From contig CAAGJU010000094.1 of the NCBI GenBank assembly GCA_900770225.1, positions 1 through 57,119 of the forward strand: 57,119 nt of DNA, given 5' to 3'. Shown here one piece after another: positions 44,220-52,635 of this stretch; within the stretch, counting starts at the first letter, position 1; each line of letters starts with the position of its first letter. This DNA comes from Lachnospiraceae bacterium. GTDB lineage: Bacteria; Bacillota; Clostridia; Lachnospirales; Lachnospiraceae. The translations under genes and the position numbers were made by a program. The notes beneath the pieces are model-generated. The model had not been told where the DNA came from and searched no databases. It saw nothing but the letters and a program-made list of their open reading frames with translations.

Positions 44220-45278
44220 ATGGCTGAAAAGTTACTGGAGATTAAAAATCTTAGATATTCCTTCCGCACCTACGGCGGCACGGTAAAAGCCGTGCGTGGC
44301 GTCAGTTATGATGTGCGGAAAGGCGAGATCCTCGGTATCGTCGGAGAATCCGGATGCGGCAAAAGCGTGACGGCGCAGTGTATTCTGCGCCTGAACCCGG
44401 AACCTCCGGGATTCGTCGAGGGAGGAGAGATCCTTTTCGAGGGAAAGGACCTTCTCAAGTGCAGCAAAAAAGAAATGCGGGATATCCGTGGAAAAAAGAT
44501 CGGCTTTATTTTTCAGGATCCCATGACCTCGCTGAACCCGACCATGAGAGTCGGAAAGCAGATCGAAGAGGTCTTCGTGGGACAGAATAATGTCTCCCGC
44601 AGGGAAGCGCATGACCGTGCGCTGGAAATGATGAAAATGGTCGGTATTTCGGACGCGGAAAAGCGATTCCGCCAGTTCCCCCATGAGCTGTCAGGCGGCA
44701 TGAAGCAGCGTGTCATGATCGCCATGGCGCTGGTGAGCAAACCAAGCCTGATCATCTGCGACGAGCCGACGACTTCCCTGGATGTGACGATCGAGGCGCA
44801 GATCCTGGATCTGCTGCTGGAGCTCCGCGAGAAGACGGGAACCTCCATCATCATGATCACCCATGACCTCGGCGTGATCGCGAGAATCTGTGACCGTGTT
44901 GTCGTCATGTACGGCGGCGAGGTCATGGAGCATGGTAACGCCAATGAGATCTTCTATCAGACAGCACACCCATATACGAGGGGACTCCTGAATTCCATCG
45001 CAGGTCTTTCGACACCGAAGGATGCTGTCCTGAAACCGATCGACGGCACGCCGCCGGATCTGTTTTCTCCGCCGAAGGGATGCCCTTTTGCGGCCAGATG
45101 TGAGTATGCCATGAAGGTCTGCCAGGATTATCCGGCACCGAAGGCAAAGATTTCCGAATCGCATGAGACGGTCTGCTGGCTGCAGAACAAAATGGCACCC
45201 GATGTCGATCTCCATGTGGAGAGACGCGGCAGGAAGAAAGATGAAAACTCTGCGACAAATACATCGGCAAAGGAGTGA
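44220..45278 (+). CDS. oppD: Oligopeptide ABC ATPase OppD
   Basis: A 352-residue ATPase. LEIKNLRYSFRTYGGTVKAVRGVS opens the domain; Walker A GESGCGKSV, signature LSGGMKQR, Walker B IICDEPTTSLD and switch His MITHDLGVIA are intact. The C-terminal oligo-HPY part with GCPFAARCEYAMKVC holds Cys residues that in peptide transporters bind an Fe-S cluster. I place the start at 44220; an open frame extends back to 44097 into oppC. AAGGA lies about 10 bases upstream. oppF starts 5 bases after its stop. Confidence 0.93.
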   Translation: MAEKLLEIKNLRYSFRTYGGTVKAVRGVSYDVRKGEILGIVGESGCGKSVTAQCILRLNPEPPGFVEGGEILFEGKDLLKCSKKEMRDIRGKKIGFIFQDPMTSLNPTMRVGKQIEEVFVGQNNVSRREAHDRALEMMKMVGISDAEKRFRQFPHELSGGMKQRVMIAMALVSKPSLIICDEPTTSLDVTIEAQILDLLLELREKTGTSIIMITHDLGVIARICDRVVVMYGGEVMEHGNANEIFYQTAHPYTRGLLNSIAGLSTPKDAVLKPIDGTPPDLFSPPKGCPFAARCEYAMKVCQDYPAPKAKISESHETVCWLQNKMAPDVDLHVERRGRKKDENSATNTSAKE

Positions 45279-45283
45279 GGCGT

Positions 45284-46267
45284 ATGACAGATTATAAGCA
45301 GAAAGAAGGAGACAATACGCCTCTTGTGAAGGCGGAGGATCTGTGCAAATTTTTTAAGATTTCCCGCACACAGACGCTGAAGGCAGTCAACCATGTAAAC
45401 TTTGAGGTGCGTCGCGGAGAAACGGTTGGTCTCGTGGGAGAATCCGGCTGCGGCAAATCCACAACGGGCAGATGCCTCGTCAAGCTGTATGAGCCTACCT
45501 CCGGCAGGGTGCTGTACAGGGGAAAGGATATCACGAAACAGACAAAGGCGGAGCATAAGGAATTCTGCAGTAATGTGCAGATGATCTTCCAGAATCCGTA
45601 CGCATCCCTGAATCCCCGTATGACGGTCAAGGAGATCGTTGGTGAGGGCATGCGGCTGCATGGAAATTATTCGGAAACCGAGCTCGATGAGAAGGTGGAG
45701 GAGCTGCTGCACCGGGTAGGTCTCGGCAAGGATCACATGTCCCGTTATCCCCACGAGTTCTCCGGCGGGCAGCGGCAGAGAATCGGCATCGCGAGAGCAC
45801 TTTCCGTTGACCCGGAATTCATCGTCTGCGACGAGCCGGTATCCGCATTGGATGTATCGATTCAGGCGCAGGTCATCAATATGCTGAAGAAGCTCCAGAG
45901 CGAGATGCACCTGACTTATCTGTTCATCGCTCATGATCTGAGCGTAGTCAAGTACATTTCCGACCGTGTGATCGTTATGTACCTCGGAACGGTCGTAGAG
46001 GAGGCAGAGGCAGAGGAACTTTATTCGCATCCGCTTCATCCGTACACGCAGGCGCTTCTCTCATCGATCCCGGTCGCTGATCCCGATCTTGCGAAATCAA
46101 ACAAGAGAATCCCGATCAAGGGTGAGATCCCGAGCCCGATCAACCCGAAGGACTGCTGTCAGTTTGCGGAGCGGTGTCCGTACGCGACAGAGAGATGCTT
46201 TAAAGAAATGCCCAAACTGAAAAAGGTGGCGCCGGAGCATTCCGCAGCCTGCCATCTGCTGACGTAA
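45284..46267 (+). CDS. oppF: Oligopeptide ABC ATPase OppF
   Basis: A 327-residue second ATPase of the peptide importer. Walker A GESGCGKSTTGR, signature FSGGQRQRIGIAR, Walker B FIVCDEPVSALDVSIQ and the switch His FIAHDLSVVKY are intact; the C-terminal CCQFAERCPYATERC provides four or five Cys. AAAGGAG is 8 bases before the ATG at 45284. It is followed after 27 bases by the first M24 peptidase gene, so transport and peptide cleavage are likely co-transcribed. Confidence 0.93.
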   Translation: MTDYKQKEGDNTPLVKAEDLCKFFKISRTQTLKAVNHVNFEVRRGETVGLVGESGCGKSTTGRCLVKLYEPTSGRVLYRGKDITKQTKAEHKEFCSNVQMIFQNPYASLNPRMTVKEIVGEGMRLHGNYSETELDEKVEELLHRVGLGKDHMSRYPHEFSGGQRQRIGIARALSVDPEFIVCDEPVSALDVSIQAQVINMLKKLQSEMHLTYLFIAHDLSVVKYISDRVIVMYLGTVVEEAEAEELYSHPLHPYTQALLSSIPVADPDLAKSNKRIPIKGEIPSPINPKDCCQFAERCPYATERCFKEMPKLKKVAPEHSAACHLLT

Positions 46268-46294
46268 AGAAATTGAGAAGGAGGAAAGCCAGGA

Positions 46295-47371
46295 ATGAGC
46301 AAAATTGCAGAAGAAAAAATACTGAAGTATCTGGAAGAAAATAATCTGGACGGATTTTTCATCAGCCGTCCGGTCAATGTCAATTATGTCAGCGGTTATA
46401 CGAGTGATGATGCATTTCTTCTGATCACGAAAAAGAAGAAGTTCTTTATCACAGATCCCCGCTATACAGAGCAGGCGTCCATGGAATGCCCTGAATATCA
46501 GATCGTCGAGTGGCGCGACACTTATGGCTCCGTGCCGGCGACAGCAGCGGGACTGGCAGATCAGGAAGGCCTGAAGACGCTGGCCTATGAAGAGGATCAT
46601 CTGGTCGTTAATTTTTACAAGGAGATACAGGAAAAAACAAAGGCAGAGCTCGTCGGCGTGCAGGGCGTCGTGGAAGAGTTCCGCATGATCAAGACACCGA
46701 AGGAGATCGAGTATCTCCGCGCTTCCTGTGAGATCGCCTCCCGTGCCTATGAGAGGATCCAGAAGGATATCCGTCCGGGCATCACGGAGAAAGAGCTGGC
46801 GGCAAACCTGTCCAGATATATGGTTCTGGAAGGATCAGATACCAAGCCTTACGGCAATATCCTGATTTCCGGTGCAAGAACTTCACTGCTGCACGGCATT
46901 CCTTCCAATAAGGCTGTGGAGTACGGCGATTTTGTCCTCATGGATTACGGCTGCCAGTATCACGGCTACCTGTCGGATATGACGAGAACGCTCGTTGTCG
47001 GAAAGGCAACACCGGAACAGCGGAAGGTCTATGATCTGGAACTGCAGATGGTGGACGCGATGGAGTCCGTGGACGGACCCGAAGTCGCAGCGAAGGATAT
47101 CTATGCCGCTTCGATCAAGCCGATCGAGGGCACGGAATATTTCAAATATCACTATACAGGCATCGGTCACAGCATCGGCATGTTCGTGCATGAGCAGCCG
47201 TTTATCGGACCGAAGAGTAAGTACATCATGAAAGAGAATATGGTCCACACCATTGAGCCCGGCCTCTATATTCCGGGCTGGGGCGGCGTGCGTGTCGAGG
47301 ATCAGGTGCTGATCACAAAGGACGGCATCGAGAACCTGATCTCTGCGACGAAGGAACTGATCGAGCTGTAA
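46295..47371 (+). CDS. M24 metallopeptidase, putative Xaa-Pro dipeptidase/aminopeptidase 1
   Basis: A 358-residue pita-bread metallopeptidase that cleaves the bond before proline (family knowledge). Metal ligands are present: the two Asp of VLMDYGCQYHGYLSDMTRT, the His of GIGHSIGMFVHEQP, and the two Glu of TIEPGLYIPGWGGVRVEDQV. The N-terminal creatinase-like domain is FFISRPVNVNYVSGYTS. AAGGAGG precedes the ATG. It is the first of two tandem M24 genes behind the opp operon. Cytosolic, no signal peptide. Whether it cleaves dipeptides or longer peptides cannot be told. Confidence 0.92.
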   Translation: MSKIAEEKILKYLEENNLDGFFISRPVNVNYVSGYTSDDAFLLITKKKKFFITDPRYTEQASMECPEYQIVEWRDTYGSVPATAAGLADQEGLKTLAYEEDHLVVNFYKEIQEKTKAELVGVQGVVEEFRMIKTPKEIEYLRASCEIASRAYERIQKDIRPGITEKELAANLSRYMVLEGSDTKPYGNILISGARTSLLHGIPSNKAVEYGDFVLMDYGCQYHGYLSDMTRTLVVGKATPEQRKVYDLELQMVDAMESVDGPEVAAKDIYAASIKPIEGTEYFKYHYTGIGHSIGMFVHEQPFIGPKSKYIMKENMVHTIEPGLYIPGWGGVRVEDQVLITKDGIENLISATKELIEL

Positions 47372-47385
47372 AGGAGTACAGTCTG

Positions 47386-48477
47386 ATGAGAAAAGAATAT
47401 GTGGAACGTCTGATCCGGATGATGCCGGATGCGGGATTCGATGCGGTACTGATCCAGCCGGGCGAAGAGCTGCAGTTTCTGTTCGGCGCAAGCCCGATGA
47501 TGTGTGAGCGTTTTCAGGGCATGATCATCAGGGCTGACGGGAAGATGTTCTATTTCTGCAATCTGCTCTATGAGGGTCAGATGCGGGAGTATCTGCCGGA
47601 TGACATCGCCATATATACCTGGTTTGACAATGATGATATGACGGACGTCGTCAGCAGGATTTTTAAGGAACAAGGCCTGGAGGGCGCGACCGTGGGCGTG
47701 AATGCTTCGGCGCAGGCCTTTAATGTTCTGGATCTTGCGGATGCCATGAACATCCGTTTCCGGAGTGCGAAGGCGCTGATCGAGGAGATCCGCATTCACA
47801 AGACGCCGGAGGAGATGCAGGCGCTCCGTGATTCAGCGGCGATCACCGACAGAGTTTTTACGGAAATCCTGCCGAAGATCCATCCCGGTGTGACGGAAGC
47901 GGAGCTGCAGGATTTTCTGCTCACGCGCATGGCGGAGCTCGGCGGAAAGTCGCCGGAGTGCATCGTGGGTATCGGAGCCAACGCCAGCTATCCGCATTAC
48001 ATCGACAATAAAGGCGTGGCAGGCGACAGGGACATCGTACTGATGGATTACGGATGCACGTACAATGGCCTTTATTCCGATATGACCCGGACGGTGTTTA
48101 TCGGAAAACCGGATGAGAGAATCAGCGAGGCCTATGACCTCGTGCTCCGCGCCAATCTGGCGGCTGAGGATATGGTGAAGCCGGGCGCATGGGTACCGGA
48201 TCTCGACAAGAAGGCACGTGAGGTGCTGGATGAGAAGGGCTATGCGCATACGCTGATCAACAGGCTCGGTCATGGCGTCGGCTACACGATCCATGAGCAG
48301 CCGGAGATCAAGCAGAGCGACCGCAGGAAGCTCGAGCCGGGCATGGCTTTTTCCATTGAACCGGGCATTTACATGACGGGCGACTTCGGTATCCGCATCG
48401 AGGATGTTGTCATGATCAACGAACTCGGTGAGCGCGAGGTGCTGAATCATTCTGATAAAAATATGATCGTGCTGTGA
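47386..48477 (+). CDS. M24 metallopeptidase, putative Xaa-Pro dipeptidase/aminopeptidase 2
   Basis: A 363-residue paralogue of the preceding peptidase, starting 14 bases after it with AAAGGAG upstream. Ligands: Asp residues in VLMDYGCTYNGLYSDMTRTV, His in GHGVGYTIHEQPEI, Glu in SIEPGIYMTGDFGIRIEDVV. The N-terminal domain differs clearly from copy 1 (DAVLIQPGEELQFLFGASPMM), so the two probably differ in substrate length or the residue before proline, for example Pro against Hyp. A hairpin follows the gene. Confidence 0.92.
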   Translation: MRKEYVERLIRMMPDAGFDAVLIQPGEELQFLFGASPMMCERFQGMIIRADGKMFYFCNLLYEGQMREYLPDDIAIYTWFDNDDMTDVVSRIFKEQGLEGATVGVNASAQAFNVLDLADAMNIRFRSAKALIEEIRIHKTPEEMQALRDSAAITDRVFTEILPKIHPGVTEAELQDFLLTRMAELGGKSPECIVGIGANASYPHYIDNKGVAGDRDIVLMDYGCTYNGLYSDMTRTVFIGKPDERISEAYDLVLRANLAAEDMVKPGAWVPDLDKKAREVLDEKGYAHTLINRLGHGVGYTIHEQPEIKQSDRRKLEPGMAFSIEPGIYMTGDFGIRIEDVVMINELGEREVLNHSDKNMIVL

Positions 48478-48513
48478 AGCGGACAGACGTGCGTGACGGC
48501 ACTGTCGGACACT

Positions 48514-48549
48514 GACGGAGATGGCTGCTCAGAAGCGGCTGTCTCCGTC
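48514..48549 (+). terminator. Candidate terminator after the peptidase genes
   Basis: GACGGAGA and TCTCCGTC pair, with further pairing inside (GGCTGCT/AGCGGCT-like), followed by TTATTCG. It would end the opp-peptidase unit and leave GH127 with separate or reduced transcription. Confidence 0.5.
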
Positions 48550-48613
48550 TTATTCGTTATATTAACTTTCATGCTTAACCATTGGTTTATGAATGCGAAG
48601 AAGGGAGACGGCG

Positions 48614-50842
48614 ATGGACAAACTAAGTACACTTCCCCTGAGAAATGTGAAGATCTGCGACAGCTTCTGGTCGCCGCGCATAGCAACAGCTCGGAATGTG
48701 TCGCTGGATTATATGTGGCGAGTGCTGCACGACGAGGTGCCGGGCGTTCCGGCGAGCGGCGCCGTGCGGAATTTCCGCATCGCCGCGGGACAGGAAAAGG
48801 GTGAGTTCACTGGATACCGGTTCCAGGACTCCGATCTGTATAAATGGATGGAGGCAGCCTCTTATGCATATGAGACGGCACCTTTATTTCATGGCGGGAA
48901 GAATACGGTGCGGGATGAAACGGACCCGACTGCTGTACATGCGGATCGTGAGAAGAGTGCAGCAGCTGAAGAGAATGATATGCGTGATGACGCAGAGATG
49001 GAAAAAATACGCAGCCGGATGAAAGCGTGCATAGCTCTGCTGAAGGCGGCACAGGAATCCGATGGTTATCTGGACACATGGACAAAGGTTACGGGGAGAA
49101 AACGCTTTACCGAGGTGTACCGCTCTCATGAGCTGTACTGTGCCGGACATCTCTTTGAGGCTGCGGCAGCCTGGCATCATGCTTCCGGGGATACAGAACT
49201 TCTGGATCTTGCCTGCCGTTTTGCCGACTGCATTGACAGGACGTTCGGACCGGAGGAGGGCAAACTGCACGGGTATCCGGGCCATCAGGAGGTGGAGATC
49301 GGGCTTTACAAGCTCTGGGAGATCACGAAGGAAGAGCGATACCTGCGCCTGGCGGCGTATTTTCTGGAAGAGAGAGGGAAGCAGCCGTTTTTCTTTGATG
49401 AAGAGACTGAGGCTATCCGGCAATCGGGCGGAGAGCCGGAGCCGTATTTCCGGAACCACGGTCCGTATCCGTATTCCTATCAGCAGGCGCACAGGCCGGT
49501 GACGGAGCAGGAGTCAGCGATCGGACACGCCGTGCGTGAGGTGTATATGATCACGGCACTTGCTGATGTCGGAGGAGAAGCCGGGCAGCGGGCAGCGAAT
49601 CCGGAAAGTGCTTCCGGAAGCGGTCTTCTGGAGGCAGTGAAGCGTCTGTACCGCAGCATTGAGGAATCGGAGATGAGTATTACGGGCGGAATCGGATCCA
49701 TGTGTAACGGCGAGGCGTTTACTTTTCCGTATGATCTGCCGAATGACCGCTGCTACAACGAGACCTGCGCATCGGTCGGACTGATCATGGCGAGCCGGCG
49801 TCTGCTGAATCTGACGCGTGACGCCCGCTGTGCGGATGTCATGGAGACATCGCTGTACAACAACATGCTGGCCGGCATCTCGCTCTCGGGAACGGAATTC
49901 TTCTATGTAAATCCGATGGAGATGTGGCCGAAACGGAACCGCATGCGGGAAGACATGAAAGAGATCGTCCCCGTGCGGCAGGGGTGGTACGGCTGCGCCT
50001 GCTGTCCGCCCAATGTGGTGCGTACACTGCTCTCTCTCGGGCAGTACATTTACTCATGGTCTGAAGAGGAATCTGCGCTCTGGGTGAATCTGCTGATCGC
50101 CTCCGAGGTTTCGCTTCCCATACAGGGGAGAACGGTGGTCTTTCGCCAGGAGGGCGGTTATCCGTATGACGGGAAGGTGACGTTTACAGTGGAGACGGAC
50201 GAACCGGTCACTCTGCATCTGCACATCCGTGTTCCCGGATGGTGCCGCCGGGCGGTGATCAGCCAGGTCGGCAGTAAGCAGGCTGCAACGCATGGAAAAG
50301 CATCGGCTGCATATGATGCGAATGCGTCAGAAGTACAGAAAACGGTACAGGATATATCGGAGAATGCAGCATGGGAACGTGAATCTGAGGAGGTAACGGT
50401 TGTTACAGAAAACAGCTGCGGCACGTACGCGGAAGTGGACGGTGTTTTTGCATCCGGTGACCGGATTACCCTTTCGATGGACATGCAGCCGGAATGGATC
50501 TACGCCGATGACAGGGTGCCTTATGATGCCGGAAAAGCGGCGCTGCGTCGGGGACCGCTGGTCTACTGTATGGAAGAAAAGGACAACGGCTCTGCCCTCT
50601 GGAATCTCTCGGCGGATACGGGAGCGCCTGTATGGGCGGAGAGAGACCGGGAGATCTTTGCGGATACGCTTCCGGACGGCATTGTGCTGCTGAAGGCCAG
50701 GGGATACCGGACACACCGCAGGGGACATCTGTATTCTGCTGACGCGCCTGTGCGGGAAAAGACCGGGCTTGTGTTTCTTCCTTACTTTGCCTGGGCGAAC
50801 CGCGGCGAGAACGAAATGTCTGTGTGGGTGCGCCAGTCATGA
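48614..50842 (+). CDS. GH127 beta-L-arabinofuranosidase
   Basis: A 742-residue glycosidase. The GH127 catalytic and zinc residues known from Bifidobacterium longum HypBA1 (E322, E338, C340, C417, C418) all have counterparts: Glu367 in NGEAFTF, Glu383 and Cys385 in NETCAS, Cys463 and Cys464 in CACCPPNV, with equal spacing between the two Glu. HypBA1 splits arabinose from beta-L-arabinosides on hydroxyproline. There is no signal peptide, so action is cytosolic, after import. Two insertions, about residues 92-130 and 555-600, are low-complexity and lengthen the protein by ~80 residues. GGGAG precedes the ATG at 48614. Other GH127 specificities are possible. Confidence 0.9.
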   Translation: MDKLSTLPLRNVKICDSFWSPRIATARNVSLDYMWRVLHDEVPGVPASGAVRNFRIAAGQEKGEFTGYRFQDSDLYKWMEAASYAYETAPLFHGGKNTVRDETDPTAVHADREKSAAAEENDMRDDAEMEKIRSRMKACIALLKAAQESDGYLDTWTKVTGRKRFTEVYRSHELYCAGHLFEAAAAWHHASGDTELLDLACRFADCIDRTFGPEEGKLHGYPGHQEVEIGLYKLWEITKEERYLRLAAYFLEERGKQPFFFDEETEAIRQSGGEPEPYFRNHGPYPYSYQQAHRPVTEQESAIGHAVREVYMITALADVGGEAGQRAANPESASGSGLLEAVKRLYRSIEESEMSITGGIGSMCNGEAFTFPYDLPNDRCYNETCASVGLIMASRRLLNLTRDARCADVMETSLYNNMLAGISLSGTEFFYVNPMEMWPKRNRMREDMKEIVPVRQGWYGCACCPPNVVRTLLSLGQYIYSWSEEESALWVNLLIASEVSLPIQGRTVVFRQEGGYPYDGKVTFTVETDEPVTLHLHIRVPGWCRRAVISQVGSKQAATHGKASAAYDANASEVQKTVQDISENAAWERESEEVTVVTENSCGTYAEVDGVFASGDRITLSMDMQPEWIYADDRVPYDAGKAALRRGPLVYCMEEKDNGSALWNLSADTGAPVWAERDREIFADTLPDGIVLLKARGYRTHRRGHLYSADAPVREKTGLVFLPYFAWANRGENEMSVWVRQS

Positions 50843-50875
50843 CGATTTGTCAGGAAATACAGTAGAAGTTGTCGT

Positions 50876-50904
50876 TTTACATTCCGGGCATCCGAACGTA
50901 TACT
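50876..50904 (+). promoter_or_regulatory. Sigma-A promoter of the prd operon
   Basis: TTTACA (50876-50881), 17-base spacer, TATACT (50899-50904), 34 bases after the GH127 stop. This predicts a leader of about 215 bases before prdC. Confidence 0.7.
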
Positions 50905-50939
50905 GCTAATTAATCCAAGGGAGCACAGTTACAGAAATC

Positions 50940-51043
50940 CTTCAGCGGATCACGGATCCGGAGAAGAACAGCTGCAGTGCTTCAGCGGATCTTTCATCCG
51001 GGGAAGCATACAGAAGTAAATGCTTCAGCGGATCTTTCATCCG
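50940..51043 (+). repeat. Three tandem hairpin repeats in the prd leader
   Basis: CTTCAGCGGAT recurs at 50940, 50980 and 51023 (spacing 40 and 43). In copies 2 and 3 it is followed by CTTTCATCCGG and in copy 1 by CACGGATCCGG, so each unit forms a small stem CGGAT/ATCCG. They lie between the promoter and prdC; a role in regulation (protein or ligand binding to RNA) is possible. Confidence 0.75.
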
Positions 51044-51127
51044 GGAAAGATACATTTCATGCATCGCTTCCTGGACAGAAAACAGATAATATACAGGTCA
51101 TACCGAAAAAAGTCGGGAGGTGGGCGA

Positions 51128-52453
51128 ATGAGTACGTTGTTTCGCTTCCCCCTGAAACAGAATGTAGGGATGGGAGCTGTTCCTTGTGTCATCGAAGGCG
51201 ATGATGTGCACAGAGGGCAGCTTCTTGCTGTTCAGGGAGAAGGCCTCGGAAGCAATATTTTTTCATCGGTGAGTGGAAAGGTCACGAAGGTGACCGACAC
51301 AGACATCAGCGTAGAGCCGGATGCAGAACAGTCACCGGAATACGAAAAACTGAAGAAGACAGAACCGCTCGATCTGATCCGCGAAGCCGGAATCGTCGGA
51401 CTGGGCGGCGCGGGATTCCCCACCTACGCGAAGCTCGGCAAACCGTTCGAGAAGGACGGCACCGTGATCCTGAATGCAGCGGAATGTGAGCCGATCCTCT
51501 CCCACAATATGGCGAGGATCGCGAAGAACCCGTCAGAGGTCATCGCAGGTATGGCCATCGCGATGGACATCGTCCACGCGGAGCACGGGATCATCGCCAT
51601 CAAGGGTATTCACGAGAAGGAGATCGCACTCCTCCGGGAAAAATGTAAGGATCCCCGCATCCGGATCGCCACACTGGAGAATGTATATCCGGCCGGCGAG
51701 GAACGGGCGATCGTGAGAGATACGATGGGCGTCCTTCTTCCACCTGACCAGCTTCCGCTGGCAGCCGGAGCCGTCATCGTAAATACCGAGACGGCATACC
51801 GGATCTGGGAGGCGGTCGAGCTGAAAAAGCCGCTGATCGACAAGGATATGACAGTGGCGGGCAAGATCCGGGGGAATGAGGAGGACAAACTGATCCGCGT
51901 ATTCCTGGATGTACCGCTCGGAACGCCGGTATCGGCAATGTTCGAGAAGGTCGGCGGAGCGGAAAACCACGGGCTCGCCGATACCTACGGTGAGATCATC
52001 ATGGGAGGCCCGTTCACAGGAAAGAGAACTTCCCTGGATGCGCCGGTCATCAAGACCACAGGCGGACTGATCGCAGCCGAGTGCTTCCCGAAGGGACCGG
52101 AAAAGATCGGACTTCTGGTATGCGCCTGCGGTGCCGATGAGGCGAGACTCCGTCAGATCGCGGAGAGCATGGGAAGCGAAGTCGTCGGTGTGGAGTTCTG
52201 CAAGCAGGCACAGCCGGTGAAGAATTCCCGCAAATGCCAGAATCCGGGCCATTGTCCGGGGCAGGTTCAGAAGGTACTGAACCTGAGGAAGGCAGGAGCG
52301 CAGGCAGTACTGATCAGCAACTGCACGGACTGCACCAACACGGTAATGTCCTGTGCACCGCAGCTCGGACTTCCGGTGTACCACTGCACAGATGGAGCAC
52401 TCCGGGCGGTGAATTACAAGCTGGTCCGCAGGATTCACACACATGCCGGCTGA
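51128..52453 (+). CDS. prdC: PrdC, RnfC-like electron transfer protein of D-proline reductase
   Basis: A 441-residue RnfC-like protein thought to pass electrons to proline reductase. The N-terminal barrel VIEGDDVHRGQLLAV and the nucleotide-binding motif GIVGLGGAGFPTYAKLGKP with NAAECEPILSHNMA match RnfC/PrdC. C-terminal Cys residues (LLVCACGADE, NCTDCTNTVMSC) may carry redox centres; no in-frame TGA is present, so it is not a selenoprotein here. The start at 51128 follows GGGAGG by 8 bases, and the 36 residues encoded upstream derive from the leader repeats. prdA follows 182 bases later. Confidence 0.9.
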   Translation: MSTLFRFPLKQNVGMGAVPCVIEGDDVHRGQLLAVQGEGLGSNIFSSVSGKVTKVTDTDISVEPDAEQSPEYEKLKKTEPLDLIREAGIVGLGGAGFPTYAKLGKPFEKDGTVILNAAECEPILSHNMARIAKNPSEVIAGMAIAMDIVHAEHGIIAIKGIHEKEIALLREKCKDPRIRIATLENVYPAGEERAIVRDTMGVLLPPDQLPLAAGAVIVNTETAYRIWEAVELKKPLIDKDMTVAGKIRGNEEDKLIRVFLDVPLGTPVSAMFEKVGGAENHGLADTYGEIIMGGPFTGKRTSLDAPVIKTTGGLIAAECFPKGPEKIGLLVCACGADEARLRQIAESMGSEVVGVEFCKQAQPVKNSRKCQNPGHCPGQVQKVLNLRKAGAQAVLISNCTDCTNTVMSCAPQLGLPVYHCTDGALRAVNYKLVRRIHTHAG

Positions 52454-52554
52454 GAATCCGAAGGGCGGAAAATAAAGAATTCCGCGATTGGATGACTACC
52501 GACGAAGAAAAGCAGATTTTTGTAACTATATAAAAATCTGGATACCAGAAACGT

Positions 52555-52605
52555 ATCCTCAGGATTCTTACAAAATCATGGAAAACACAGACTGATCCTC
52601 AGGAT
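52555..52605 (+). promoter_or_regulatory. Twin dyads upstream of prdA
   Basis: The near-palindrome ATCCT-C-AGGAT occurs at 52555-52565 and 52595-52605, exactly 40 bases (about four helix turns) apart, 31 bases before the prdA ATG. A 9-base stem CAGATTTTT/AAAAATCTG lies before it at 52513-52540. Possible operator or RNA structure. Confidence 0.5.
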
Positions 52606-52635
52606 TCAGGCAGGATAAAACAGGAGGTAAATGAC

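Noticed and set aside
50940..51043. CRISPR array
   Set aside because: Only three units, the repeated part is short and imperfect, intervals are similar to each other rather than unique spacers, and no cas genes are present.
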